Shown here: in pieces, positions 8,555 through 16,728 of the stretch
How positions within the stretch are numbered: the first letter of the stretch is position 1
Layout of the letters: every line of letters begins with the position of its first letter
Origin: Streptomyces sp. NBC_01304
GTDB lineage: Bacteria > Actinomycetota > Actinomycetes > Streptomycetales > Streptomycetaceae
Reading direction: 5' to 3'
Assembly (NCBI RefSeq): GCF_035975855.1
Contig: NZ_CP109055.1
Span: forward strand, 3,348,001 to 3,412,000
Length of the DNA stretch: 64,000 bases
Translations under genes and position numbers: made by a program
The notes under the pieces: generated by a model
What the model was told of the DNA's origin: nothing
What the model saw: only the letters and a program-made list of their open reading frames with translations
The model's database searches: none

Positions 8555-9205
8555 TCAGACCCCGCCGACCGGGAGCACGTCCGGCGACAACGCCCCCGCC
8601 TGTGCCGACCCGCTCGTCATACGCCTCCGATGGTGGCGGCGGCAGAGCACCTCGTACCCCACGTCCTCAGCAGGCCGGTTCACATCCCCCACCACGACCT
8701 GCTCCCCCTCGACGACCATCTCCCCGCCGACCGTACGAGCATTGTGCGTGGCCCGCGCCCCGCACCAGCACATCGCCTCGACCTGCAAGGTCTCTATGCG
8801 GTCGGCCAGCTCGATGAGCCGCTGCGACCCCGGGAACAGCTTCGTACGGAAGTCCGTCGTGATGCCGAACGCGAAGACGTCCAGCTCCAAGTCGTCCACC
8901 ACGCGCCCCAGTTGATCGATCTGCTCCGGCGCAAGGAACTGCGCCTCGTCCACGATCACGTAGTCGACCCGACCGCCGTGCGACATCTGGTCCACCAGAT
9001 ACGCGTACAGATCCAGCCCCTCAGCGGCCTCCACCGCCTCCGTCACCAGCCCCAGGCGCGATGAGAGCTTCCCCTCCCCCGCCCGGTCGTCCCGCGTGAA
9101 GATCACGCCTTGCAGGCCCCGGGCCGACCGGTTGTGGCCGATCTGAAGAGCCAGCGTGCTCTTTCCGCAGTCCATCGTTCCGGAGAAGAACACCAGCTCG
9201 GGCAT
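8555..9205 (-). CDS. tdk: Thymidine kinase
   Basis: Type II thymidine kinase, 216 aa, phosphorylating thymidine in nucleotide salvage. The P-loop is GTMDCGKST (about residues 9-17), the Walker B/lasso entry is VDYVIVDEAQFL, and the structural zinc site is formed by CWCG plus the later CRRHHRRR. The C-terminus continues about 15 residues beyond the zinc site. It is the last gene of a leftward group (DUF5998 protein, phosphodiesterase-fold protein, tdk), with an 80-bp gap before it that could hold its own promoter. Confidence 0.96.
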   Translation of the reverse strand: MPELVFFSGTMDCGKSTLALQIGHNRSARGLQGVIFTRDDRAGEGKLSSRLGLVTEAVEAAEGLDLYAYLVDQMSHGGRVDYVIVDEAQFLAPEQIDQLGRVVDDLELDVFAFGITTDFRTKLFPGSQRLIELADRIETLQVEAMCWCGARATHNARTVGGEMVVEGEQVVVGDVNRPAEDVGYEVLCRRHHRRRMTSGSAQAGALSPDVLPVGGV

Positions 9206-9285
9206 GGGGAGTTGCAGACCTTTCAGGGGGCGCGTACGGAAGCAGTACGAGGGTGGCGGGGGCGGCGGATCAGGGAGGCGACGGG

Positions 9286-10491
9286 TCAGGAGCGTACTTC
9301 GAGGAGCGGCACCAGCTGCTCGACGGGGGTCATCGAGCCATGGTTGCCGACCATCTGGGACTCCTTGGGCTCACGCTCCGACGCGACGATCAGGACGTCG
9401 TCGCGGGCCGCGGCGATCACATCGCCAAGGCGCCGGTACACGCGCTCGTCGACGTGCGGCCCGAACCAGCCCGCCGCGATCGCCTCGTCCCGGCTCGCCA
9501 CCCAGAACTGTTCCCCCAGCACCTCGCGCCAGCAGGTCAACACGTCCGCCTCGGCGCCCGGGACCGCGTACACATGCCGGGCGCGGCCCTCGCCGCCCAG
9601 CAGGGCGACGCCCGCGCGCAGTTCCCAGTCCTCGTCGAAGTCGATGCGGGACTGGTCGTCGAAGGGGATGTCGAGCATGCCGTGGTCGGCGGTGACGTAC
9701 AGGGCGCTGCGCGGCGGGAGTTGTTCGGCAAGGCGCTGGACGAGGCGGTCGACGAACATCAGCTGGCCGCGCCAGGCGTCGGAGTCGACGCCGTAGCGGT
9801 GGCCCTTGCCGTCGACCTCGGCGTAGTACGTGTAGACCAACGAGCGGTCGCCCGCGGCGAGTTGGCGCGCCGCGAAGTCCATGCGGTCCTCGCCTACGAG
9901 TCGGCCGTGGAAGGTGCCGCCGCTCAGTGCGATCTTGGTGAGCGGGGTGTTCTCGAAGTGCGGGGCCGAGACCTGAGCGGTGTGCACGCCCGCCTCGTCG
10001 GCGAGCTGGAAGACCGTGGGGTACGGCTGCCAGACGCGCGGCGAGGTCCAGGGGTTCCAGCGGAGCTGGTTCATCAGCTCGCCGGTCTCGGGGTTGCGGC
10101 AGGTGTAGCCGGGCAGCCCGTGCGCGCCGGGCGCGAGGCCGGTGCCGACCGAGGCGAGCGAGGTCGCGGTGGTGGCGGGGAAGCCGACCGTGATCGGGCG
10201 TCCGGTGCCGCCGCGCGAGCTGCCGATGAGGGAGGTCAGGAAGGGCGCCTCGTCGGGGTGCGCGAGGAGCTGCTGCCAGCCGAGGCCGTCGATCAGGAAG
10301 ACGCAGTTCCGGTCGGCCTGGCCGAGCTCGGGGATCGCGGTCTGCATGCCCGGGACTTCCATGCCCGCCGCGAGGGTCGGCAGCAGATCGGCGAGGGAGC
10401 CGGTGCCGTACTCGGGAACGGGGGCGGAGCTCACCGGAAGGATCTCCGGGTCCTGCCAGGCCGGGTCCTGCCACGCGGAGGGCTGCGCCAT
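9286..10491 (-). CDS. Alkaline-phosphatase-fold phosphodiesterase/nucleotide pyrophosphatase
   Basis: A 401-aa member of the type I phosphodiesterase / nucleotide pyrophosphatase family. Metal-site landmarks are CVFLIDGLGW (first Asp), the TTATSLASVGTG segment with the candidate nucleophile Thr, YYAEVDGKGHRYG (Asp and His), TADHGM (Asp-His), and the C-terminal GNHGSMTP histidine. No signal peptide is visible, so it is probably cytoplasmic. The physiological substrate is unknown. The ATG at 10491 overlaps the stop of the DUF5998 gene (ATGA), so the two are translationally coupled, and tdk lies 80 bp downstream. Confidence 0.92.
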   Translation of the reverse strand: MAQPSAWQDPAWQDPEILPVSSAPVPEYGTGSLADLLPTLAAGMEVPGMQTAIPELGQADRNCVFLIDGLGWQQLLAHPDEAPFLTSLIGSSRGGTGRPITVGFPATTATSLASVGTGLAPGAHGLPGYTCRNPETGELMNQLRWNPWTSPRVWQPYPTVFQLADEAGVHTAQVSAPHFENTPLTKIALSGGTFHGRLVGEDRMDFAARQLAAGDRSLVYTYYAEVDGKGHRYGVDSDAWRGQLMFVDRLVQRLAEQLPPRSALYVTADHGMLDIPFDDQSRIDFDEDWELRAGVALLGGEGRARHVYAVPGAEADVLTCWREVLGEQFWVASRDEAIAAGWFGPHVDERVYRRLGDVIAAARDDVLIVASEREPKESQMVGNHGSMTPVEQLVPLLEVRS

Positions 10492-11102
10492 CAGCGGCCG
10501 GAGCCCGTCGTCACCGTCGCTGCGGTGGCCGCAGTGGCTTCGGAGAGTGCCTGCGCGAAGGCCAGGGTCTGGCGCACGGTGTCCGGGCCGTCACCGGCCT
10601 CGCTGACCCGCAGGCTCAGGTCGTCGGCGGTGGAGGAGCCGGTGTAGCCGTGGTCCGCCTCGCAGTTGGGGTCGCCGCAGGCGGCGGGCTCCAGGTCGAT
10701 GCGCGAGACCGCGCCCCAGCCGATGGTGAGCAGCACCTCGCGGGGCAGGCTGCCCGGCACGTACTTCTCCGGGTTGGCGACGACGCGGCTGACCACGACC
10801 GAGGAGATTCGGTTCAGCTTGACCGACTCGGTGGAGGTGGTGGCGTACGGCGTCGGCGACGTCGAGTCGGCGGCCTGCTCGTCGGTGTGGCTGACGATGA
10901 AGCGGGTGCCGGTCAGGACCAGGACCGTGACGTGGCGGCGTACCTCGTTGGAGTCGAAGGTGGTCTCCTGGTGCACCAGGTACGACACGATCGGCTCCCC
11001 ACCGACGGCGGCCTCCACCGCCTCGGCCACGAGGGCCGGGTAATAGCCGCTGCGCTCGATCGCCGCGCGCAGCCCCTGGGTCGTCGTACCGGTCTTTGCC
11101 AT
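10491..11102 (-). CDS. DUF5998 family protein
   Basis: A 203-aa actinobacterial protein of unknown function. It opens with MAKTGTTTQGLRAAIERSGYYPALVAEAV, followed by a mixed alpha/beta body containing SYLVHQETTFDSNEVRRHVTVLVLTGTRFIVSHTDE and VLLTIGWGAVSRIDLEPAACGDPNCEADHGYTG. The CGDPNCEADH segment could bind a metal. The ATG at 11102 is preferred; another ATG lies three codons upstream at 11111. The open frame continues far upstream only because it is the shadow of the acetyltransferase gene. It is translationally coupled to the phosphodiesterase-fold gene downstream. Confidence 0.85.
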   Translation of the reverse strand: MAKTGTTTQGLRAAIERSGYYPALVAEAVEAAVGGEPIVSYLVHQETTFDSNEVRRHVTVLVLTGTRFIVSHTDEQAADSTSPTPYATTSTESVKLNRISSVVVSRVVANPEKYVPGSLPREVLLTIGWGAVSRIDLEPAACGDPNCEADHGYTGSSTADDLSLRVSEAGDGPDTVRQTLAFAQALSEATAATAATVTTGSGR

Positions 11103-11155
11103 GGCCCCCATCTTACGGGGGCTCAGTGACTGCCGGGGCCCCCGCAGGAGGCTCT

Positions 11156-13966
11156 TCAGTAGGTCGGCAGGGTGCGCGGTCCGACGTCCGTACGTGCCGG
11201 GGGCGGGGCCAGCCGTACGGACGCGCTCAGCACGGACAGGCCTTGCTGCGCCACGATCACCGGCTCCAGGGCCACCGCCACCACCTCGGGGTGGTCGTCG
11301 ACCAGCCGCGACACTCTCAGCAGCAGCTCTTCGAGGGCCCGGGTGTCCACGGGCGCGGACCCCCGCCAGCCGAACAGGAGCGGAGCCGTCCGGATCGCCC
11401 TGATCAGGCTCGCGGCGTCCCGGTCGGTGGCCGGAACCAGGCGGTGCGCGGTGTCGCCGAGCAGCTCCGACGGCGCCCCGGCCAGCCCGAAGGAGAGCAC
11501 GGCGCCCGCGGCGGGGTCGATGACGGACCGTACGACCGTGTCCACACCCCGCGGCACCATCGCCTGCACGACCGGCCGCAGCTCCTCCGGCTTCCCGAAG
11601 GTCTCGGTCAATTCGCCGTACGCGGCCCGCAGTTGCTCCTCGTTGGCCAGGTCGAGGCGGACTCCGCCGAGGTCCGCGCGGTGGCGCAGGTGCGGGGCCG
11701 TGGTCTTCAGGGCGACCGGGTAGCCGAGGGCGTCGGCGGCCCGTACCGCTTCGTCCGGATCGGGCGCCGGGTATGTCGGGTGTACGTCGATGCCGTAGCG
11801 CTTGAGCAGGTCGTGGGCGTCCGCGTGGGCGAGCTCCAGGCCGCGGGGGTGGCCGGCGGCTTCGAGGAGGGCGGTGATCCGGTCGGCGGCGCCCTTCTCG
11901 TCGATGTCGTCGAACTCGGGGACCTTGCCGGGGTCGGCCGCCTCGCGGCGCCACTGCGCGTACTTCACGGCTTCGCCGAGGGCGCGGGCGGCGCGTTCGG
12001 CGGCCGGGTAGGTGGGGATGGCGGTGCCGGGCAGGGGCTCGGCGGGGGTGGCCGGCAGCGGGTCGGGCTCCGGGTGCGGGACCCGCCGGGGGCCGGTGCG
12101 GGTGGCGGCCGAGAGGGCCTCGGCGAGGCTGCCCAGCTCGACCTGGACGACCGCGACGGGCTTGGCGGGGGCGATCGCGGCGGCCTCGCGCAGGGCGGTG
12201 GCCAGGGCCTCGCCCTCGGGGGTTCCCATGGTGCCGCTCTCCTTGACCCAGGGGATCGCGGTGACGACCACGGCGTCGCAGGCGCCGTCGGCGAGGGTCG
12301 CGGTCAGCGCCGCACGGAAGTCGTCGGGGGTCGCGGCGGTGGTCAGGTCGCGGGGCTGCAGCGGGCGCAGGCCCTGGGCGAGGCAGGCGTCGTAGGTGAG
12401 CAGGCCGAGCGACTCGGAGTTGCCGAGGATCGCGATGCGGGGCCCGGCGGGGAGGGGCTGGCCGGCGAGCAGGAGTCCCGCGTCGACCAGCTCGGTGACC
12501 GTGTCGACGCGGATGACACCCGCCTGGCGCAGCAGGGCGGAGACCGTTTCGTGCGGGATGCGGGTGGCCTGGACGGCGTGGCCGGTGGGGGCGGCGCCGG
12601 AGTGCCGGGCGCCCTGGACCACGACGACCGGCTTCACGGTGCCGGTGCGGCGGGCGAGGCGGGTGAACTTGCGGGGGTTGCCGATCGACTCCAGGTACAT
12701 GAGGGCGACGTCGGTGTCCGGGTCGTCGTACCAGTACTGGAGGAGGTCGTTGCCGGACACGTCGGCCCGGTTGCCCGCGCTGACGAAGGTGGACAGGCCC
12801 GCTCCGCGCCTGGTCAGCCCGGCCAGGAGCGCGATGCCGATCGCGCCCGACTGCGTGAACAGGCCGATCCGGCCGGCCCTGGGCATGGCGGGGGCCAGCG
12901 AGGCGCCGAGGCGCACGTCCGGCGACGTATTGATGATGCCGAAGGCGTTCGGGCCGATGAGACGCATGCCGTACGAACGCGCCTGGCGCACCAACTCCCG
13001 CTGGCGGACCAGGCCTTCGGGCCCCGACTCGGCGTATCCGGCGGACAGCACGACCAGGCCCCGCACCCCGCGCTCGCCGCATGCGGCGACGGCCTCGGGG
13101 ACGCGCGCGGCGGGAACGGCGACGATCGCGAGGTCGACGGGCTCGTCCGAGGCGATCTCCGCCACGGAGCGGTGGGCGGGGACACCTCCTTCGAGCGCGG
13201 CCTGATCTTCGGCGAAGGCCGCGTTGACCGCGTAGAGACGGCCGGTGAAACCGCAGGTCACGAGGTTCTGCAGGACCGCTCGGCCGACGCCTCCGGGGCT
13301 GCGTCCGACGCCGATGACGGCGACCGAGCCGGGCGCGAGCAGGCGCTGCGCGGAGCGGGCCTCGGCACGCTGCTCGCGGGCGCGCTGCACGGCGAGGGAC
13401 TCGTCGGTCGGCTCCAGATCGAATTCGAGGCGTACGACGCCGTCCTCGAAGGTCCGCTTCTGCTCGTAGCCCGCGTCCCGGAAGACCTTGATCATCTTGT
13501 TGTTGGCGGGCAGCACCTCGGCGGCGAAGCGCCGGATGGAGCGCTCGCGGGCGACCGCCGCGATGTGTTCGAGCAGGGCGGAGGCGACGCCGCGGCCCTG
13601 GTGGGCGTCCTGGACGAGGAAGGCGACCTCGGCCTCGTCGGCGGGCGCGGAGGCCGCCCTTCCGGTGGCGTCGATGCGGTCGTAGCGGACCGTCGCGATG
13701 AACTCGCCGCCGATGGTGACGGCGAGGCCCACCCGGTCCACGAAGTCGTGGTGGGTGAAGCGGTGCACGTCCTTGGCGGACAGGCGGGGGTAGGGCGCGA
13801 AGAAGCGGTAGTACTTCGACTCGTCCGAGACCTGCTCGTAGAAGCTGACCAGGCGGTCCGCGTCCGCGGCCGTGATGGGCCGGATCCGGGCGGTGCCGCC
13901 GTCCCGCAGGACGATGTCGGCTTCCCAGTGGGCCGGGTAGTCCGCACGCTCGGACGCGTTCTGCAT
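11156..13966 (-). CDS. GNAT protein acetyltransferase fused to NDP-forming acyl-CoA-synthetase-like domains (Pat type)
   Basis: A 936-aa bifunctional-looking protein. Residues about 10-180 form a GNAT acetyltransferase (VLRDGGTARIRPITAADAD, acetyl-CoA site VQDAHQGRGVASALLEH). This is followed by a CoA-binding Rossmann domain (SVAVIGVGRSPGGVGRAVLQNL), succinyl-CoA-ligase-like domains (TQSGAIGIALL, YLESIGNPRKF) and an ATP-grasp domain at the C-terminus (YPVALKTTAPHLRHRADLGG). This matches Pat-type lysine acetyltransferases that acetylate acyl-CoA synthetases. GNAT is N-terminal here, the reverse of the enterobacterial order and as described for Streptomyces lividans PatA. I chose the start MQNASERADYP at 13966 because the longer frame to 14137 is not family-like. 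Confidence 0.9.
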   Translation of the reverse strand: MQNASERADYPAHWEADIVLRDGGTARIRPITAADADRLVSFYEQVSDESKYYRFFAPYPRLSAKDVHRFTHHDFVDRVGLAVTIGGEFIATVRYDRIDATGRAASAPADEAEVAFLVQDAHQGRGVASALLEHIAAVARERSIRRFAAEVLPANNKMIKVFRDAGYEQKRTFEDGVVRLEFDLEPTDESLAVQRAREQRAEARSAQRLLAPGSVAVIGVGRSPGGVGRAVLQNLVTCGFTGRLYAVNAAFAEDQAALEGGVPAHRSVAEIASDEPVDLAIVAVPAARVPEAVAACGERGVRGLVVLSAGYAESGPEGLVRQRELVRQARSYGMRLIGPNAFGIINTSPDVRLGASLAPAMPRAGRIGLFTQSGAIGIALLAGLTRRGAGLSTFVSAGNRADVSGNDLLQYWYDDPDTDVALMYLESIGNPRKFTRLARRTGTVKPVVVVQGARHSGAAPTGHAVQATRIPHETVSALLRQAGVIRVDTVTELVDAGLLLAGQPLPAGPRIAILGNSESLGLLTYDACLAQGLRPLQPRDLTTAATPDDFRAALTATLADGACDAVVVTAIPWVKESGTMGTPEGEALATALREAAAIAPAKPVAVVQVELGSLAEALSAATRTGPRRVPHPEPDPLPATPAEPLPGTAIPTYPAAERAARALGEAVKYAQWRREAADPGKVPEFDDIDEKGAADRITALLEAAGHPRGLELAHADAHDLLKRYGIDVHPTYPAPDPDEAVRAADALGYPVALKTTAPHLRHRADLGGVRLDLANEEQLRAAYGELTETFGKPEELRPVVQAMVPRGVDTVVRSVIDPAAGAVLSFGLAGAPSELLGDTAHRLVPATDRDAASLIRAIRTAPLLFGWRGSAPVDTRALEELLLRVSRLVDDHPEVVAVALEPVIVAQQGLSVLSASVRLAPPPARTDVGPRTLPTY

Positions 13967-14123
13967 GCGGGTCAGCCTACGGCTCGTGGCCGTGGATCGT
14001 ACGGGTCGCGGCGGCGGATCGTACGGGTCGCGCGGCCGCGTGGACCGTTGCAGGCTAGGGGGGCCGAAGGGCAGCAGGATGACGGACGAAAGACCGGCGG
14101 GAGCACCCGCCCGGATATGAGAC

Positions 14124-14139
14124 AGTGGTCTAGACAAGG
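14124..14139 (+). promoter_or_regulatory. DasR-type operator (dre) upstream of ptsH
   Basis: AGTGGTCTAGACAAGG matches 14 of 16 positions of the DasR consensus (A, C/G, TGGTCTAGACCA, C/G, T). It lies 30 bp upstream of the ptsH start codon. DasR is the GlcNAc-responsive GntR repressor that controls the phosphotransferase genes in Streptomyces, so repression of ptsH by DasR is expected. Confidence 0.8.
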
Positions 14140-14168
14140 CTTGAGTGAAACCTGAAGGGCAGCATCAC

Positions 14169-14450
14169 ATGGCTGAGCGCCGCGTCAACGTCGGTTGGAC
14201 CGAGGGCCTCCACGCCCGTCCCGCCTCCATCTTCGTCCGTGCGGCCACGGCCTCCGGCGTCCCCGTGACGATCGCCAAGGCGGATGGCAACGCGGTCAAC
14301 GCCGCGTCCATGCTCGCGGTGCTCGGTCTGGGCGCGCAGGGTGGCGAAGAGGTCGTCCTGGCTTCGGACGCCGAGAACGCGGACGCCGCGCTCGACCGTC
14401 TGGCGAAGCTGGTCGCCGAGGGGCTCGAGGAGCTTCCCGAGACCGTCTGA
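14169..14450 (+). CDS. ptsH: Phosphocarrier protein HPr
   Basis: The 93-aa histidine phosphocarrier of the sugar phosphotransferase system, passing phosphate from enzyme I to the sugar-specific EIIA proteins. The active site GLHARPAS places the phospho-accepting histidine at residue 15. A serine lies at the usual regulatory region in AVNAASMLAVLGLGAQ (Ser47). The ATG at 14169 is used because it gives the standard N-terminus MAERRVNV and has a GAAGGG site upstream; an earlier in-frame GTG at 14145 is unlikely. It is a single-gene unit, preceded by a DasR-type site and followed by a strong terminator. Confidence 0.97.
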   Translation: MAERRVNVGWTEGLHARPASIFVRAATASGVPVTIAKADGNAVNAASMLAVLGLGAQGGEEVVLASDAENADAALDRLAKLVAEGLEELPETV

Positions 14451-14470
14451 GCCAAGCAGACGAATTTCGA

Positions 14471-14508
14471 CTGAGCCGTGCCGCCCGAATTCGGGCGGCA
14501 CGGCTCAG
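14471..14508 (+). terminator. Perfect 38-bp palindrome terminator after ptsH
   Basis: Seventeen base pairs from CTGAGCCGTGCCGCCCG (14471-14487) to its exact complement (14492-14508) enclose an AATT loop and are followed by TTATTTTTG. This is a classical rho-independent terminator for ptsH. Confidence 0.95.
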
Positions 14509-14561
14509 TTATTTTTGCGCCCCTTGCCACTGGTGGGCGAATTCCGGGCAGCAAAAAGAGA

Positions 14562-14593
14562 CCCCGTCTAAATACAGGTCTTTGTATACGGGG
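14562..14593 (-). terminator. Terminator of the GntR gene
   Basis: CCCCGT (14562-14567) pairs with ACGGGG (14588-14593), extended inside by ATACA (14572-14576) with TGTAT (14583-14587). On the minus strand it is followed by TCTCTTTTTG, so it ends the leftward GntR transcript, facing the ptsH terminator. Confidence 0.75.
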
Positions 14594-14599
14594 CCCCTG

Positions 14600-15298
14600 T
14601 TAATTGCGGGCGCTCGCCGTGTTTACGGAATGTTGCGAAGTCCTCACCGCGGGCACGGTCTTCGACGCCGGCTCGGCGAACCGCAGCCGGTGCGCGGCCG
14701 CGGCCCGTTCGGTGTGCAGGGCGGTCAGCGAACGGGCCCGCTCGGCGTCCCCGCGGGCCACCGCGTCGACGATCGCGCCGTGCTCCGCCCAGGATTCGAC
14801 GGGCCGGGCCGCACCCTCGACGACGTACATCCAAGCGATCTTGTGCCGCAGTTGGGTGAGCAGGGCGATCAGGCCCTCGCTGGCGGAGGCCTGCGCCAGC
14901 GTCTCGTGGAACCAGCCGCCGAGCGAGCGCAGATCCTCGCTCTGACCACGCCGGGCCCGCTCCTGACCCAGCCTGACCAGGCCGCGCAGGACCTTCAGAT
15001 GGGCGTCCGTGCGGCGCCGGGCGGCGCGGGCGGCGCCGAGCGGTTCGAGCAGCATGCGGATCTCCAGGGCGTCGGCCGCCTCCCGCGCGCTGGGCTCGGC
15101 GACGCAGGCGCCCGCGTGCCGGCGGGTGGTGACGAAGCCCTCGGCCTCCAGGGTACGCAGCGCCTCGCGGACCGGGACGCGGGAGACTCCGTAGCGCCGC
15201 GCGAGCAGCTCCTCGGTGAGCCGGCTGCCGCGCTCGTAGACACCGGACACGATGTCGTCCCGGATGGCCGTGCATACCGAGTGCGCGGGAATGCGCAT
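14600..15298 (-). CDS. GntR-family transcriptional regulator (FadR subfamily)
   Basis: A 232-aa regulator. The winged helix-turn-helix occupies about residues 5-70 (IRDDIVSGVYERGSRLTEELLA, YGVSRVPVREALRTLEAEGFV). An all-helical FCD ligand domain follows (about 85-215) with EIRMLLEPLGAARAA, FHETLAQASASEGL and the helix around ESWAEHGAIVDAVARGDAERA, which carries the typical C-terminal His/Asp metal or ligand residues. Ligand and targets are unknown. It stands convergent to ptsH with separate terminators, so a link to the phosphotransferase system is only positional. Confidence 0.9.
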   Translation of the reverse strand: MRIPAHSVCTAIRDDIVSGVYERGSRLTEELLARRYGVSRVPVREALRTLEAEGFVTTRRHAGACVAEPSAREAADALEIRMLLEPLGAARAARRRTDAHLKVLRGLVRLGQERARRGQSEDLRSLGGWFHETLAQASASEGLIALLTQLRHKIAWMYVVEGAARPVESWAEHGAIVDAVARGDAERARSLTALHTERAAAAHRLRFAEPASKTVPAVRTSQHSVNTASARN

Positions 15299-15465
15299 GA
15301 CCGGACCTCCACCCTAAGAAATATGCGCCGCATCCCCGCGAAACGCGGTTGAGTTGACGCCCGTTGACGCTCGTTCAGCGAGCCTATTGCAGCACACCCA
15401 TATTTCCGATGGGCTGCCGGATTCCATGGATATCTTTTGGCCAGACTCGGCCTGCACCAAAACGC

Positions 15466-15496
15466 AGCAAGCCCCGGCGCGATGCCGGGGCTTGCT
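15466..15496 (-). terminator. Terminator of the M23 peptidase gene
   Basis: AGCAAGCCCCGGC (15466-15478) pairs perfectly with GCCGGGGCTTGCT (15484-15496) around a 5-nt loop, 85 bp beyond the peptidase stop on the minus strand. On that strand the hairpin is followed by GCGTTTTGG. Confidence 0.8.
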
Positions 15497-15525
15497 GGGA
15501 GCGGTGGGGACTGCGGGGATCGTCA

Positions 15526-15558
15526 GACGTTCGTCGGACGTTCGTCGGACGTTCGTCG
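15526..15558. repeat. Three exact 11-bp tandem repeats after the M23 peptidase gene
   Basis: GACGTTCGTCG occurs three times in a row (15526-15536, 15537-15547, 15548-15558). The flanking CGTCAGACGTTC (15521-15532) recurs at the peptidase stop codon (15579-15590), suggesting the array arose by duplication of the gene's 3' end. Confidence 0.95.
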
Positions 15559-15580
15559 GACGATCTCGCCGTGCGGAGCG

Positions 15581-16348
15581 TCAGACGTTCACGCCGTGCG
15601 AGCGCAGGTACGCGACGGGGTCGATGTCCGAGCCGTAGTCGGGGGACGTACGGGCCTCGAAGTGCAGGTGCGGCCCGGTGACGTTGCCGGTCGCGCCCGA
15701 GATGCCTATCTGCTGGCCCGGGGTGACGGTCTGGCCGACGGAGACGCCGATCGACGACATGTGGCCGTACTGGGTGTACGTGCCGTCGTTCATCTTGATC
15801 ACGACGTTGTTGCCGTACGCGCCGCCCCAGCCGGCCTCGACGACGGTGCCGGAGCCGACCGAGTGGACGGAGGTGCCGGACGCGGCGTGGAAGTCGACGC
15901 CGGTGTGGCTGCCGGAGGACCAGACGGCGCCGCCGGCCTTGTAGCCGGTGGAGACGTAGCTGCCGGCGATCGGCGAGGTGAAGGAGTTGAGGCGCTTGCG
16001 CTCGGCCTCGCGGGCGGCGCGCTCCTTGGCCTCGCGCTCCTTCTTGGCCTTGGCCTCGGCCTTGCGCTTCGCCTCGGCCTCGGCCTCCTTCTTGGCGGCG
16101 GCCTGCTCGGCGGCCTCCTCCTGGGCGGAGACCTGCTCGTCGATGTGGGCGGCGACGGCGTCGGCCATGGAGACGGCCTGGTTGAGGCCCGTGTCGCGCG
16201 GCGAGGTGTCCTCCGCGGCGAGCGCGGGAGAGGCGAGGGTGCCGATGACGCCGGTCGTGGTGAGGGCGGCGATGCCCGCGATGTTCGCGCTCTTGCGCGT
16301 CAGGGCGCTCGGACGACGGTGCTTCCCGGTGGCACGGGAGAAGGCCAT
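15581..16348 (-). CDS. Secreted M23 family peptidoglycan endopeptidase
   Basis: A LytM-type zinc endopeptidase predicted to cleave peptidoglycan cross-bridges outside the cell, 255 aa. A signal peptide ends at ALA-AED (about residue 44). An Ala/Glu/Lys-rich coiled-coil segment follows (about 70-120). The M23 domain (about 122-250) has zinc ligands in HTGVDF (HxxxD) and HLHFE and an intact GHM motif. An upstream c-di-AMP riboswitch fits the known Streptomyces pattern, in which this second messenger controls cell-wall hydrolases in growth, germination and sporulation. The gene has its own terminator and forms a single-gene unit. Confidence 0.95.
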   Translation of the reverse strand: MAFSRATGKHRRPSALTRKSANIAGIAALTTTGVIGTLASPALAAEDTSPRDTGLNQAVSMADAVAAHIDEQVSAQEEAAEQAAAKKEAEAEAKRKAEAKAKKEREAKERAAREAERKRLNSFTSPIAGSYVSTGYKAGGAVWSSGSHTGVDFHAASGTSVHSVGSGTVVEAGWGGAYGNNVVIKMNDGTYTQYGHMSSIGVSVGQTVTPGQQIGISGATGNVTGPHLHFEARTSPDYGSDIDPVAYLRSHGVNV

Positions 16349-16377
16349 GTAGCGGCGGTGTCCTTTCCTTCCTTCTC

Positions 16378-16545
16378 GCCTACCGGGTTAGCTGACGGGT
16401 TCGGAGCAGGAAGGTCTCCTACGGACGCCCCCGGTTGAGGAGGGCCTCCGATTCACCCCAGGGACTGAGTGGGTCCCCGGCTCCCCAGGCTCGCGCCTGA
16501 CGGGGACTCGGCGATGGCTGTCCGGTGCCGCGGATGCGGCGCATA
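16378..16545 (-). ncRNA. ydaO-type cyclic di-AMP riboswitch
   Basis: The minus-strand leader of the M23 peptidase gene carries the conserved ydaO blocks in order: GAGCCGGGGACCCACTCAG, then CCTGGGGTGAAT, then GTAGGAGACCTTCC, then GAACCCGTCAGCTAACC followed by GGTAGGCG. The element ends about 30 nt before the ATG. Boundaries are approximate to about 15 nt. In Streptomyces this class lowers expression of cell-wall hydrolases when c-di-AMP is high; that function is carried over from known examples. Confidence 0.93.
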
Positions 16546-16674
16546 GCTGACGAACAGCGGGACCGACGCTAAACGGGACATCTTTCAATCGACAAACGGA
16601 TCGGCACTTTTGAGGCGCACGCCACAGGGCAGATGCTCAACCTCTCTGAAATATCGGACATATCGCAAAACAGA

Positions 16675-16706
16675 GGACCCCGGAGGCACGTACGCCGCCG
16701 GGGTCC
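16675..16706 (-). terminator. Terminator of the M16 peptidase pair
   Basis: GGACCCCGG (16675-16683) pairs perfectly with CCGGGGTCC (16698-16706), loop 14 nt, 23 bp beyond the M16 operon stop on the minus strand. The minus-strand continuation is TCTGTTTTGC. Confidence 0.75.
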
Positions 16707-16728
16707 CTGAAGTTGCTACGCGGTCGAC

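Noticed and set aside
11103..13082. Upstream extension of the DUF5998 frame
   Set aside because: The extension lies over the acetyltransferase gene in another frame and is Arg/Pro/Gly-rich; the conserved protein begins at MAKTGTT.
11096..14155. A 1019-codon open frame on the plus strand
   Set aside because: It is the antisense shadow of the acetyltransferase gene, rich in Gly/Arg/Val with no family motif; high GC creates such frames.
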